From Tethya wilhelma (Eukaryota; Porifera; Demospongiae; Tethyida; Tethyidae): DNA of 64,000 bases. Positions 41,995 to 53,795 of the stretch are shown piece by piece; within the stretch, counting starts at the first letter, position 1, and each line of letters opens with the position of its first letter. A model generated the notes under the pieces. The model made no database searches and was not told the origin of the DNA. It saw only the letters and a program-made list of their open reading frames with translations. The position numbers were made by a program, and so were the translations under genes. Location of the stretch: contig CAXIPT010000003.1 in assembly GCA_964030475.1 (NCBI GenBank), positions 3,698,536 to 3,762,535 on the forward strand, read 5' to 3'.

Positions 41995-43407
41995 ATGGAA
42001 TCACTACTGTACTTGTGGATTATATCTTGTTGCGTAACTTTCTGCTATGCTGATGGTAAGACTACAGTACTATTGAGAATGATCATGGGATAATCTTGCT
42101 GTATAACCCTTCTAGGGAGAGAAGATCTTGAAACTGAAAAGGAAACAACCTTTCCTGCTTATCTTCTCAACTGTACTAACCACACAGATAATCAAATGAA
42201 AGCTCTCAACCTAACCTTCAGTCTTTCCTCGATGCTGTCTCTGTTCATTTTAAGCCTCATACTAATGGTGATTCTCTACCACAAGGCCTACAAGACCATC
42301 CTACAGAGAGTCTTTCTATGGCTAATAGTGGTCACAGAATTACGTTTAGTGGTTATATCCATGACAATTACACACTGGTTTCAATATATTGGTGACGAAC
42401 CTGTGTGTGAAGTAATGGGCTTCATAGCTCAATATACTGGAGCTTTGGCCAAGTTCTTGGATGTGGAAACAGCGGTGGTATTTGTTGCAATGGTGTATCA
42501 ATATTTGATCCAGAAGCGACAACAATCACAAAACAAAGCAAAGAACTATCTGAAATGCTTTGAATGGGCACTTTTTGTAACTGCCATTCTTTTCCCATTT
42601 TCTTACATTTGGTTTCCTTTCGTCCATGGTGGATATGGCTTCAGTGGTATTAGTTGCTGGATCAAAAGTTATGACAAAGAATGCAATTACGTTGGATTCA
42701 AATCTCAACTGCTCGTCTTCAGTGTGTATTTGGGTCACGACATCATTATTGTGTTAGCAGCTCTTGCATTGGTGGCTATTTACATTGCCTATGCATGTCG
42801 AAAATTTCAAAATGCTCAAGTCGCGAATTTAGTCCGTAAGACAATACTCTTAATGGCTTTTATTCTCTCAAGAGCTGTGGTCAATGTGTTCCTTGGAGTA
42901 CTGTACCGTTTTTACATCGATAACTATGTATATTCATTCATTTATGCAACCACATATATACCGTTGGGGTTGCTTACTGTCCCAGTTGGCTATCTTATAT
43001 ATCTGTTTGCCAACAACTCCAATCAAAGTTGCAGATGTAGCTGTATCTATAAGAGAAAGGCTGAGAATCAACCTCTAGTGGAATGTAAAAATTTACCACC
43101 AGCTACCCCATCCAGTCTCCCTAGCAACACAGTCTCTCCGACACTAATTCCAACTGGTATTGGAGAGACAACAGTTGATGGAAATGATGTCGCTCAAAGA
43201 GAACCAGAGAAAGATGATGACACTTCATGTCTGTGTTGTTTTATCGTGACTCCACCAGAGAAGAGGGGAAGTGCAAACACACAATCCAATCTTAAACCAA
43301 CACTCCATCCATCAACTCGTGTGAGTGCTCCAAGTGCTACAGTCACACGTACACTAATACCAACTGGTATTGGACTCACTACTGATGCCAATAATGCTGA
43401 GGAGTAA
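41995..43407 (+). CDS. 7TM receptor, array member 4 (subgroup A)
   Basis: Signal-peptide exon 41995-42055 (MESLLYLWIISCCVTFCYAD) and main exon 42116-43407, phase-1 intron; 450 aa. The ectodomain is about 40 residues with NCTNHT. All subgroup A core motifs are present. The tail cassette from about 43096 is slightly shorter: the PPVED segment reads PEKDDD. The CLCCF cluster and both PTGIG repeats are retained. Confidence 0.88.
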
Positions 43408-43729
43408 TTAAACAAAAAAATGATTGTTTGCTAGACAGGATGTATAGCTAGCTAATTCCCATTGAAAGTTTGCTTTAAAATTTAATTATTATTAAATCAG
43501 ATTTTGAGTGTATATCCGTACATGGTGACTCTGTAACAAGTAATTAATTTGGGGTATTTTGATAATGGCATACAATTCAATTTCTATATATAGACCACAT
43601 TACATACAATATCACTGTGGAAATACCCTGTTCCTTTTATGGCTATATTCACAAATAACAAGTCACATGATTGTAAAACTTGCATGGTCAGTAACTTCAG
43701 GTTCAACTTGAGTTTTGAAATACGGTAAA

Positions 43730-45156
43730 ATGCAATCACTACTGGATTTGTGGATTACTTTTAGTTTCATAAATCTCTGCTATGGTAAGTTAATTATTAA
43801 TCTCAAAATGAGTATATTTTCTGTATTAATCTGACCATCTATAATTATTATAGGAAGAGTTGATTATGAAATTGAAAGGGGAACAACTTTCCCTGCTTAT
43901 CTTCTCAACTGTACTAATCAGACAGATAGCCAAATGAAAACTCTCACCCTAACATTCAGCCTATCAGCAATGTTTGCCCTATTTGTTGTGAGCCTGGCGT
44001 TAATGGTCATTCTTAACCACAAGGCCTACAAGACAATGCTACAGAGGATGTTTCTTTGGTTTACCATATTCTCAGTAATATCTCTAGTATTCACGTCAAT
44101 GTCTATCATCAACTACTTGGTGATAACCTTCTGTGTGCAGTATTGGGTTTCACTGTTCAATATACTGGAGCAATAGCCAAGTTCTATGATGTGGCCATAG
44201 CACTGATACTGGTTGGGATGGTGTACCAATACTTGATTCGAAAGAGACAACAATCACAAACAAAGATGAAGTACGGCACGATGTATCTTGAAGGGATACT
44301 TATTATTAGCGGACTTCTTTTCCCTCTTTCGTTTAACTGGCACCCTTTTGTCCATGGTGGATATGGCTTCAGTAGTGCTAATTGCTGGATCAAAAGTTAC
44401 GACAGGGAGTGCAATTATATTGGATTAAAATCTCAGCTACTCATTTTCAGTGTCACTTTGGGCCATGATACTATCATCACCTTGGCAACTCTTGTGCTAG
44501 TGGTCATATACTTTGTGTATACGTGTAAGAGATTTCAAAATGCTCAAGTTACAATTTTAGTCCGCAAAACACTACTCCTAATAGCCTTCATATTCACAGC
44601 AACTTTGGTCGATGTTTTCCTGGGACTGCTCTCCCTTTTTTATAGTTCTAGCTATACATATTTAATCATTAACAAAATAATATATGTACCACTATTCTTT
44701 ACCATTCCAATTATTGGATATCTTGTGTACCTCTTTGCCAACCTGAGATGCAATCATGGCCAATGCAGATGTACTTGTACCTTTAAGAGAAAGGCTGAGG
44801 TTCGACCTCTCATTAACAATCCACCAGCTACTCCATCCAGTCTCCCTAGCAACACAGTCTCTCCGACACTAATTCCCACTGGTATTGGAGAGACAACAGT
44901 TGGTGGAAATGATGTCCCTCAAAGAGAACCACCAGTGGAAGATGATGACACTTCATGTCTGTGTTGTTTTATCGTGACTCCACCAGAGAAGAGGAGAAGT
45001 GGAGCTTCAAACACACAATCCAATCTTAAACCAACACTCCATCCATCAACTCGTGTGAGTGCTCCAAGTGCTACAGTCACATGTTCATTAGAACCAACTG
45101 GTATTGGAGTTACCACTGATATCAATCATATGGTGAAGAATGAATCAATGATCTAG
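43730..45156 (+). pseudogene. 7TM receptor, array member 5 (subgroup A), frame-shifted
   Basis: A normal signal-peptide exon (43730-43784) and the start of the main exon (43854 on) read correctly through TM1 and TM2. The frame then breaks near 44115-44140. Where the siblings have NWFQYIGDEPLC, about 11 bases are missing in several small gaps, and the original frame stops at 44174-44176. The +1 frame resumes LLCAVLGFTVQYTGAI and continues through TM7 and the tail cassette. A second small insertion near 45130 changes the last residues relative to siblings. No plausible intron restores the frame. It is a recent pseudogene or an assembly error. Confidence 0.75.
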
Positions 45157-45517
45157 ACAAAATTTTTGGAAATGTAAAAATTTACTAATTATTTATATAT
45201 AAAATAGAATTTTTAAGGACAATGCATATGACGTATTTGACATCATTTACTTCAAGCGTGATTGTGGTTGAACACAACTTCTATGCATACAATGAAAGTG
45301 TATCGTTAGAGTATTAATCTCCCATCAGCTCTGATATCATAGTACAATTCCATGTGACCCCCCTAAACAAACACTTACACTATATATATACATACAAGTA
45401 ACCATGTTCGGAGTGCATGTTGCATGCTATATTATGTGTATAATAAGTTTGGCCGTATAATAAACAATTATTAGCAATTGCAGCAGAGAAGAATTAGTTA
45501 TATGAACTAAACTTGAA

Positions 45518-46953
45518 ATGAAGTCATTATTCTACTTGTGGATTATAGCTTTGTTTACATCTGTCTGCAGAGGTATAAGTAGTAAAATTAATAATAAGAC
45601 AGTGACAATACAGTACTGTGCCACATACAGTATTCTCAAGTTGATTTTCCACATGACTATGATTATTTTTCTATTATTATAGGAGCAGTTGATCACAAAG
45701 AAAGGGGAGTCTATCCTGCTTATCTTCTAAACTGTACGAACCTGACAGACAGCCAACTAAAAGTCCGTAATCTAACATTCAGTCTATCAGCAATGTTTTC
45801 CTTCTTTGTTCTGAGCCTGCCACTAATGGTGATTCTCTACCACAAGTTCTATAAGACCATCCTACAGAGAGCCTTTATCTATTATACTGTATCCACAGAG
45901 TTCTGTTTAGTGATAATGGCCTTGCCACTTGCTAACTGGTTTCAATACATTGGTGATGAACCGGTGTGTAAAGTAATGGGGTTTGCTCTTCAATATTTTG
46001 CCTCAATAGGCAAATTTTTTGATGTTTCAGTAGCTCTGATATTGGTTGCAACTGTGTATCGATATTTGATCCGGAAGACTCAACCATCTCAAAGAAAAAT
46101 ATATGAAGGGGCTCTTATTGCGACAGCCATTCTAATTCCATTTTTGTATGTTTGGTTTCCTTTTCTCAATGGTGGATATGGCTTCCATGATGTTACTTGC
46201 TGGATCATAACTTATGACAAAGAATGCAATTATATTGGATTAAAACCTCAGTTATTCATCTTTGGTATATTTTTGAGCCACGATGTTATCCTCATATTAG
46301 CTACACTTGTGTTGGCAGTCATTTACTGTACTTATTCACCCCCAAAATTTCCAAGTACTCAAGTTACTGGTTTAGTTCGCAAAACCTTAATTTTAATGTT
46401 GTTCATTTTCTCAAGAGCTATGTTCAATGTACTCCTGGGAATAATCTCACGGTATTATCCTAAGAGATTGAGTTATGAATACTCAATTGTTTATTCAGCA
46501 GCATTTGTGCCACTCATTTTTACGATTCCAATTATTGGCTATCTTGTGTATCTCTTCGCCAATCACTGTTGCACTGGATGCACTCGTCCCTTTAAGAGAA
46601 AGGTAGGCCGAATTATAGTACAATACCATATACCACCAGCTACCCCATCCAGTCTCCCTAGCAACACAGTCTCTCCGACACTGATTCCCACTGGTATTGG
46701 AGTGACAACAGTCGATGGAAATGATGTCCCTCAAAGAGAACCACCAGTGGAAGATGATGACACTTCATGTTTGTGTTGTTTTATCGTGACTCCACCAGAG
46801 AAGAGGAGAAGTGGACCTTCAAACACACAGTCCAATCTTAAACCAACACTCCATCCATCAACTCGTGTGAGTGCTCCAAGTTATACAGTCACACGTTCAT
46901 TAGAACCAACTGGTATTGGAGTCACTACTGATGCCTATCATGGTGAAGAATAA
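45518..46953 (+). CDS. 7TM receptor, array member 6 (subgroup A)
   Basis: Signal-peptide exon 45518-45572 (MKSLFYLWIIALFTSVC) joins 45683-46953 in phase 1; 441 aa. The core carries LYHKFYKTILQR, FQYIGDEPVC and GGYGFHDVTCWI. The third intracellular region is divergent (SPPKFPSTQVTGLVRKTL). The cysteine-rich membrane-proximal tail is CCTGCTRPFKRK, and the shared cassette follows from about 46633 with all elements. Confidence 0.87.
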
Positions 46954-47448
46954 GCAGTTAGCCTATATAGCAAGGACTCAAAAACCTACAATTGTGTTCG
47001 AGAACTAGTGCTGAACGTTGAACAATGCATGCATGCAAATTTAAATATACCATTATGGATAACATGAATTTTTGTATGTACAATAAAGTAGTATGTCATT
47101 GGTACCCGTTACTATTATGATTGTAGTCTATGGTGATTGAATCATTCATTGCAATGATATAGTCACAAGTTGATCACATGCTGTAGTAGCTTGTATTGCA
47201 CAATGCATGACATTGTGTATATACAATGGCAGTATACAATGGCTGCATATAATTATAGCAACTTAAATAACAATAATTGTTTATCAGTGCTGCACTTTAT
47301 GATGTGTTTATGGAATAGCAATAACAATAACCTTGTACAACTATAGTGTGTTTAATTGTTGGTACAGTGTCTATGTATTATGTAGCTATAATAATTTATA
47401 ATATTCTCGATCAATCATATATAAATCATTGGAAGAGTTGAGCACAAA

Positions 47449-48372
47449 ATGGATACTGGAAGCTACAGCTGTACTAACAGAACAGATCATCCTGATGAAT
47501 TAAAAACTGTCAGTTTAGCATATGGTGTTTCCTCGATGCTGTCTCTGTTCATTTTAAGCCTCATACTGATGGTGATTCTCTACCACAAGGCCTACAAGAC
47601 CATCCTACAGAGAGTCTTTCTATGGCTAACAGTGTTCACAGAATGTAATTTGGTAATCATGTCAATGTCAATTATTCACTGGTTTGTACATGTTGGTGAC
47701 ACTACTTTGTGCAAAGCATTAGGATTCACAGATCAATATTTCATTTCAATAGCTAGGTTCTTTGATGTGGTGGTAGTTCTGGTATTAGTTTCAACAGTCT
47801 ATCGATACTTGGTTTGGAAGAGACAACCATTGCAGACTAAAATGGACTGTTTTGTGAAGCATTTTGAACGGATCTTAATCATAATGGCCATTCTTTTCCC
47901 ATTATCTTACAACTGGTACCCTTTTGTCAAGGGTGTCTATGGCTTTAATGGTGTTAGTTGCTGGATAAAATTTTACAATGAAAAGTGTGAGTATGTCGGA
48001 GGGAAATCTCAAGTGCTTATCTTTACTGTTTTTTTGAGTCACAATGTTATCATCATCATTGCATGCATTGTGCTTGTTGTCACATATTGTGGCTACATAA
48101 CAAGACAGAAATTAAGAAATGTTCAAGTTGCAGTGTTACTCTGCAAAATTTTAATCTTATTGGGATTCATTTTCTCAAGAACTGTGTTCCTAGTAGTAGT
48201 TGACTATTATTTCATTGATAAAAATATAGCAAATGTTACAGAAGCAATATTTTTACCATTGTCAATGATTACAATTCCTATTTATGTTATTTATTTTTTT
48301 GCCAATAACTTTAATGTAAGATGTCAATGCAACTGTATCTCGAAAAGGACTGAGTATGAACACATTGTATAA
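47449..48372 (+). CDS. 7TM receptor, array member 7 (subgroup A), tail truncated by a stop
   Basis: 307 aa from MDTGSYSCTNRTD to EHIV. The seven spans are present with subgroup A motifs (LYHKAYKTILQR, GFNGVSCWIKFY), but loop 1 is altered (FVHVGDTTLC). There is no signal-peptide exon: the upstream bases that normally follow the acceptor are present (GAAGAGTTGA), but the AG acceptor is not. A TAA at 48370-48372 ends the frame right after TM7 and a basic stretch. The sibling tail sequence continues in the same frame beyond it. It is either a short-tailed receptor or an early pseudogene. Confidence 0.6.
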   Translation: MDTGSYSCTNRTDHPDELKTVSLAYGVSSMLSLFILSLILMVILYHKAYKTILQRVFLWLTVFTECNLVIMSMSIIHWFVHVGDTTLCKALGFTDQYFISIARFFDVVVVLVLVSTVYRYLVWKRQPLQTKMDCFVKHFERILIIMAILFPLSYNWYPFVKGVYGFNGVSCWIKFYNEKCEYVGGKSQVLIFTVFLSHNVIIIIACIVLVVTYCGYITRQKLRNVQVAVLLCKILILLGFIFSRTVFLVVVDYYFIDKNIANVTEAIFLPLSMITIPIYVIYFFANNFNVRCQCNCISKRTEYEHIV

Positions 48373-48672
48373 AACAATACACCATCCCCACTGGAAGATG
48401 ATGACACTTCATGTCTACATTGTTTTATTGTGTCTTCACCAGAGAAGAAGAGAAGTGGAGCTTCAAACATACAGTCCAATGTTAATCCAACACTCCATCC
48501 ATCAACTCGTGTGAGTGCTCCAAGTTATACAGTCACACGTTCATTAGAACCAACTGGTATTGGAGTCACCACTGATGCCAATATTGGACTGGAGGATGAA
48601 CAATCAGTCCAAGCAAATTCTAATACATTTAATTTATTTTGTCTTAGGACCACACACACAGATTATAGCTAG
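48373..48672 (+). pseudogene. Untranslated remnant of the tail cassette of member 7
   Basis: In frame with member 7 after its stop: LEDDDTSCLHCFIV, SPEKKRSGASN, HPSTRVSAPSYTVTR and SLEPTGIGVTTDAN are readable. The first half of the cassette (PPATPSS to the first PTGIG) is deleted. Confidence 0.8.
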
Positions 48673-49298
48673 TTAGATTATTTGTTTATGGTTATCAAAC
48701 TTTTATGATATTAAAATTAGCCATGCAGCCCAGTGCAGTGCAGAACAGCACGCTCAGTGAAGCTAGTCGCAAGCTAGCATCGTTCCCAGGCTAATCGCAA
48801 GCTCCAAGCTACGTATATATACGTAATACCTGTGTGGCCATGTGGACATGGGCTAGTATAGTAGCTACATATGTCTACATCATGATATGCAGTCATAGAT
48901 GTAGCTGGTGCACACATGATAGCTTTGATCAATCAGTCAAGCAGCACACAGTGCATGCACGCAACCATGCTAATTTCAATATTACTTTGTTCAAATAATT
49001 TGAATATATACGGAAGGTCCACTGCTAGCTACTTGATGGTTCTCGATCATTCTGTATATTCATTATTGGAACTAAGTAATCACGATATTTACAGATGACT
49101 TTTGTATAGGTAATTATGTCAACTGTTACAATTACATTGTGCATGTACACAAAGCTAAAAGAGAACAGGTTGTTGCACAATGCAGCATAATCGTTAGCTA
49201 AGAATTAAAATTTATGCACACACAAAGTTTAATCAGGCAAAAAGTAAAATCTTATATTCAGTCATAACTATTAAGTGTGACAAGTCAACAGGTCAACC
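48673..49298. other. Spacer with degraded dispersed repeat
   Basis: No gene seen. About 48989-49020 resembles the reverse complement of the palindrome at 34452-34507 (TTCAAATAATTTGAATATA then CGGAAGG). Confidence 0.55.
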
Positions 49299-50613
49299 TC
49301 ACTGTTTGGCCATTGACATTGTTGCTCTGTAGTCATCATATGCTTGGTTTATAAGTCGAACACTTTGCTGAGCCAGCTGTTCAGTGAGAACCTTGAGAGT
49401 CTTATTTGTCACTTTCTTCTTACCAACCAAACCAAATCCCTATAGTAACAAACAGAAATGAGTATAGTAACATTGACTTACATGCATTCACACAAATTGC
49501 ATATATACAACAACTGAAAGCTTATAGCAAAAGGAGTGCTTTGCTATTGACTTGCCAAGAAGGAATCCTCCAGTACTGGCATTTGGATAACATTGTTGTG
49601 AGCAGTAGTACGGCTATCAAGGTCTGCAAACTCTATCAACATCTCATCATCTAGTTTATCCAAGATGGAGTTGTACTTGATCAATGCAAAACGCCTGCAT
49701 GTGCCAACAAACATAGTATAAAATGAGCAGAGTGGTTTCACTTTCAACAACAACAATGTAATACTATACACTTTCCCACAGCTATAGTAATGCAGAATGA
49801 AAGATCAACGTACTTGCTGGTTACCAGGAGAACCTTCAGAGGACTTTCAATAAGCTCCAAGTGACCAAAGAAAGTATCAGTACTTGCTAGTCGACCATTG
49901 TCATAGCCCTATTATTATACATGTACATATATAGTGTATACAGAATTCAATAATAATAATTATTGTCCTCCTCAATACAATGTATATGTACACAAACATT
50001 TACCAGAAACAGTGCATAGCCAGCAGCCAGGTGTGGCGAGTATGGGTAGATTATCTATATTGGGAAAAGGGAGAAAGTTTCATTAATTTTGTCAAAATTT
50101 TCTTGTACAATTATAGAGGGGAATACCTTCTCTGGTCCAATGTATCGGGCAGTCCTGATCTGTGTCACTTCACTATCTCCAATCTGTGTTTTCCTGTATT
50201 CAACATAACAATATTCACAATAGCACACCAGTGACAATGTGTGGGATGGTTACTAAAACTTACTTTTGAACAGCAATGAGTGTGGCACTTGCAAAGTCAA
50301 GTAAACCAGCTGTTGGTCGGAGAACAATACCAACTGCTCCTCGTCCAAGTCCTTTTACCACCCCCCAGAAACCTTCTTTCTTGCCTCCTGCAATTTACAT
50401 GCAATGTAAGATCAAAGCATGGTAGATGACAGTCATAGCTTAAATATCAAATATCAAGTACCAAGTACCAAGTACACAGAATACAGAATACAGTATATCC
50501 AGTATTCACTATAGAGAAGTGCAGCGTGTACATCTTAAGTGAAAACGCTATAGGGATATATACTGACCTTTAATGGGCTGAGTGACAACTCCTGTTATTC
50601 CATGGAACAGACC
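49299..50613 (-). pseudogene. VPS13-like C-terminal gene fragment (7 exons)
   Basis: Minus-strand exons 50568-50613, 50264-50387, 50127-50193, 50004-50054, 49814-49908, 49556-49694 and 49299-49439 join in consistent phase to about 220 aa. GLFHGITGVVTQPIKGG, then KEGFWGVVKGLGRGAVGIVLRPTAGLLDFAS, resemble the C-terminal region of VPS13 lipid-transfer proteins, followed by a PH-like stretch (PLKVLLVTSKRFALIKY). The roughly 3,000-residue body of VPS13 is absent upstream, where a receptor gene begins on the other strand. The intron after EDSFL needs a GC donor (GCAAGT, at 49550-49555). An ATG precedes the first exon (50617-50619), so a small expressed protein cannot be excluded. Retained introns argue for segmental duplication rather than retroposition. 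Confidence 0.65.
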
Positions 50614-50968
50614 CTGCATATGAATAGTATAATATTATTGTGTGCCAGTAAGAACAAAGTCCCAACAGCAGAGATATTCCAAGTATCATAACATTGAAAC
50701 TAGCAGCTGTAGTAATGGGACAAATTAGGTGTAAGTTTATAGGAACTCACTTAGTTGTGGTTGTGCATGAATCTATTTACAACTATATAGCTACTACAAT
50801 GTTGTGCTTGCTATATTATGTGACACTTTATTATAGTATATGCTAACCCAGCACTTTCAAAAGAACAACACACATGAATGCTGCAGTTAAAAAGACAGCT
50901 GTGCATGTGCAATAGGTTGTGTATAGTAATAGCTTGCATGCTTGTAGAGCTGCTATGCAGTAAAAGAT

Positions 50969-52292
50969 ATGGATTCTCTTGTACTTGGATTACTGGTGCT
51001 CTCTCTACTGGTACAAGTGATGGCCACCAAAGGTGAGTCATGCAAGCATTGCATAACAATAGTCCATTGTGTGAATAGAGCATGAGGTTTTGGAGCTATA
51101 AGTTGAGAGAAGTCACTCATTGATTCTTTCAGGATCTGAGGGGTCACAGTTTCTGCTTCAGTGCACCAACTTCACTCAGCAACAGTTGGAAAGTGTCAAT
51201 TTGGCCAGAGGAGTGTGTGCAGTGGGATGCTTGCTGACTGCACTGTTTATTCTTGTGCTCCTTCTGCTGAGCAAAGCCTACAAGACCACTCTTCAACGTC
51301 TCTTCATCTACCTCACTGTGTTGACTGTTCTCTTGGAAGCATGCTTGAGCATGCAAATAGAGCACTACTTCAAGTATTCCAATCAAGAAGCATTCTGTTC
51401 AGCTCTTGGATTCTTCAGTGAATACATTGGCAGTGTAACGTACACTTACACCAATGAAATCAGCATCTATCTCGTTTATGTGGTGTATTCCACGTCCAAA
51501 GGAAAGACTCTGTCACAGTTGGACACTGGACGGCGGGCGGAGTGGATCATGCTTGCTATTGCAGTAATTTTCCCACTAATGTACACATGGGTGCCGTTCA
51601 TCGGTGGAAACTATGGCCTGAATGGTGCAACATGTTGGATCAAGACTCTCAATGAAAACTGCACACACAGCGGTCTGAAGGACCAGCTGGTGATCATGAG
51701 TGTGAGATACACTGTCTACGCAGTGATCATCGTGGCAACCATAGCACTTGTAGTCATATACTGCAAAATGGCATACAGAATTCAGACACCTAAGATAAGG
51801 AAGCTGCTGAGACAGACACTATTCCTGAGCATAGCGATAGTTATTGCAATCAGTATTCTCACTCTACTATCACTGGCATACGTCCTGGCTAGTTTCAACA
51901 TGAGACATCACATGTACAGTCTCTGGCTGGCGAATGCTGCCGGTATTCCATTCTCCATGCTACTTGTGCCTGTCATAATCCTGTTCTATGTGAGAAACGT
52001 CAACGCACAGACAAGTATTTCGTGCAGCAAGTGCTACAGATCCAATTCTACTTCAACAGGGTCAGGTACTCCACTAAAACTGGACGATATGGTGGTAAGA
52101 TCAGAACTGCCTCAAAGCAATCCGACTTCCAGACCTCAAACTGCACCAAGTATGACACGATACACAGTTGACTACACTGGAGAGTTTACTGTCATTACCA
52201 TGAGTGCTAGTGCACCAAGAAATGAGGAAGACCCTCTTGTTAACACAGACCTTAGCTTAAATTGGCCTCGGTGCTACAAGCAGGAATGTTAA
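50969..52292 (+). CDS. 7TM receptor, array member 8 (subgroup B)
   Basis: Signal-peptide exon 50969-51032 (MDSLVLGLLVLSLLVQVMA) joins 51133-52292 in phase 1; 407 aa. Subgroup B hallmarks are FLLQCTNFTQQQLESVNLARGV, KAYKTTLQRLFIYLT, IEHYFKYSNQE, GNYGLNGATCWIK and LLRQTLFLS. The shared A-type cassette is absent. The tail instead has TRYTVDYTGEFTVITMSA, a clean copy of the TG-x-F-T element also found in members 1 and 11-14. Confidence 0.87.
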
Positions 52293-52481
52293 TTAAACTA
52301 ATTTTATGTATGATGATCTGTGTAGACTATAATTATATATTATATATAGCTTGAATATCCATATATGGGAACATTTATATTACCAAGCTTCAATAAACAA
52401 GGAATGTACCCATATAAAATGAATGCATGATTGTATCATTATCAGAGTTCAAAGTTCAGAACCAAAAACAGCATTGATAAC

Positions 52482-53795
52482 ATGGCAGCCATTATGTCAC
52501 TAACCAGAGGAGAGACAGAGTCCCAGTTTCTTCTCAACTGTACCAATCTCACCCACCAACAGTTAGAAAACATCAACTTGTCAAGAGGAGTGAGTGGAAT
52601 CATCTGCTTCCTGCTAACAGTTCTCATACTGGTGCTGCTCCTACTGAACAAGGCCTACAAGAGCACCTTACAAAGACTCTTCCTCTATCTCACAACAATG
52701 ACAGTGATACTGGAGGTATGTCTGAGCCTACAAATTGAGCATCATTTTCTCTACAACAACCAGGAACAGTTCTGTGCAGCACTTGGCTTCTTTAGCCAGC
52801 TAGCATCCAGTGTCACCTTCACATTCACTGATGAGATCATAATCTACCTCCTGGTACTGGTGTACTTCAGATTGAAAGGTAAACCACGTCCTCTCTCAAA
52901 CAGCCCATGCATCAGCAGATCTCTAGAGTGGGTCATGATTGCTATAGCTGTGATCTTTCCATTGATGTATTTGTGGGTTCCATTTCTCAACGGCCATTAT
53001 GGTATCAACAGTGCAACCTGTTGGATTAAGTTTGAAGACCAAGACTGCAAAACGGTAGGCCTCAAGGACCAGATACTTGTTTCAACCATTGGGTACCTGC
53101 TCAGTGCAGTTAGTGTCATTGCCACAGTCGTACTGGCCTTCATGTACTGCAAGATGTCCTACAAATACAGGGAGCTCCGAAGCACACAAATGAGATCGCT
53201 TCTTCAACAAACACTAGCTCTGAGCGTGACGGTTATTATAGCATCACTGATTCTAACAATTTTATCACTTTTATACATTGCCATAATTTTTATAACTGGT
53301 CAAGAAAACTATGGACTGTGGGTAATCAATGCAGCTGGGATACCAGTCTCCCTGTTGGTGATACCGCTGATATTTTTGGTCTATGTGTACACCATCAGAT
53401 CATGCGCCAGTTGCTGTCAATTCCAGGTATCCCTGTCCCATCAGGATGAGAATCTACCTCTAGTGAAACATAGAAGTTTGCCACCAGCTACTCCATCTAG
53501 TCTCCCTAGCAACACAGTCTCTCTGACACTAATTCCCACTGGTATTGGAGTGACAACAGTTGATGGAAATGATGTCCCTCAAAGAGAACCACCAGTGGAA
53601 GATGACGACACTTTATGTTGTTTTATTGTGACTCCACCAGAGAAGAGGAGAAGTAGTGGAACTAACATTCAGTCCAATGTTAATCCAACACTCCATCCAT
53701 CAACTCGTGTGAGTGCTCCAAGTGCTACAGTCACACGTTCATTCGAACCAACTGGTATTGGACTCACTACTGATGCCAATATTGGACAGGAGTAA
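52482..53795 (+). CDS. 7TM receptor, array member 9 (subgroup B core with subgroup A tail)
   Basis: 437 aa in one exon from MAAIMSLTRGETES; no signal-peptide exon found. The membrane core is subgroup B: NLSRGVSGIICF, KAYKSTLQRLFLYLT, IEHHFLYNNQE, GHYGINSATCWIK. From about 53481, however, the tail is the subgroup A cassette (PPATPSSLPSNTVSL through PTGIGLTTDANIGQE), about 90% identical in DNA to that of member 6 by eye. The cysteine cluster is shortened to TLCCFIV. This core/tail mismatch marks a chimera made by recombination or gene conversion. Confidence 0.87.
   Translation: MAAIMSLTRGETESQFLLNCTNLTHQQLENINLSRGVSGIICFLLTVLILVLLLLNKAYKSTLQRLFLYLTTMTVILEVCLSLQIEHHFLYNNQEQFCAALGFFSQLASSVTFTFTDEIIIYLLVLVYFRLKGKPRPLSNSPCISRSLEWVMIAIAVIFPLMYLWVPFLNGHYGINSATCWIKFEDQDCKTVGLKDQILVSTIGYLLSAVSVIATVVLAFMYCKMSYKYRELRSTQMRSLLQQTLALSVTVIIASLILTILSLLYIAIIFITGQENYGLWVINAAGIPVSLLVIPLIFLVYVYTIRSCASCCQFQVSLSHQDENLPLVKHRSLPPATPSSLPSNTVSLTLIPTGIGVTTVDGNDVPQREPPVEDDDTLCCFIVTPPEKRRSSGTNIQSNVNPTLHPSTRVSAPSATVTRSFEPTGIGLTTDANIGQE

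Noticed and set aside
44121..44141. A 21-base GT...AG stretch as an intron rescuing receptor member 5
   Set aside because: Far too short for a spliceosomal intron, and its removal would not restore the sibling frame.
49544..49555. TAG at 49544-49546 as the real end of the VPS13-like fragment
   Set aside because: A GCAAGT donor just before it joins in phase to a further exon (GFGLVGKKKV...) ending at 49299; kept only as an alternative.
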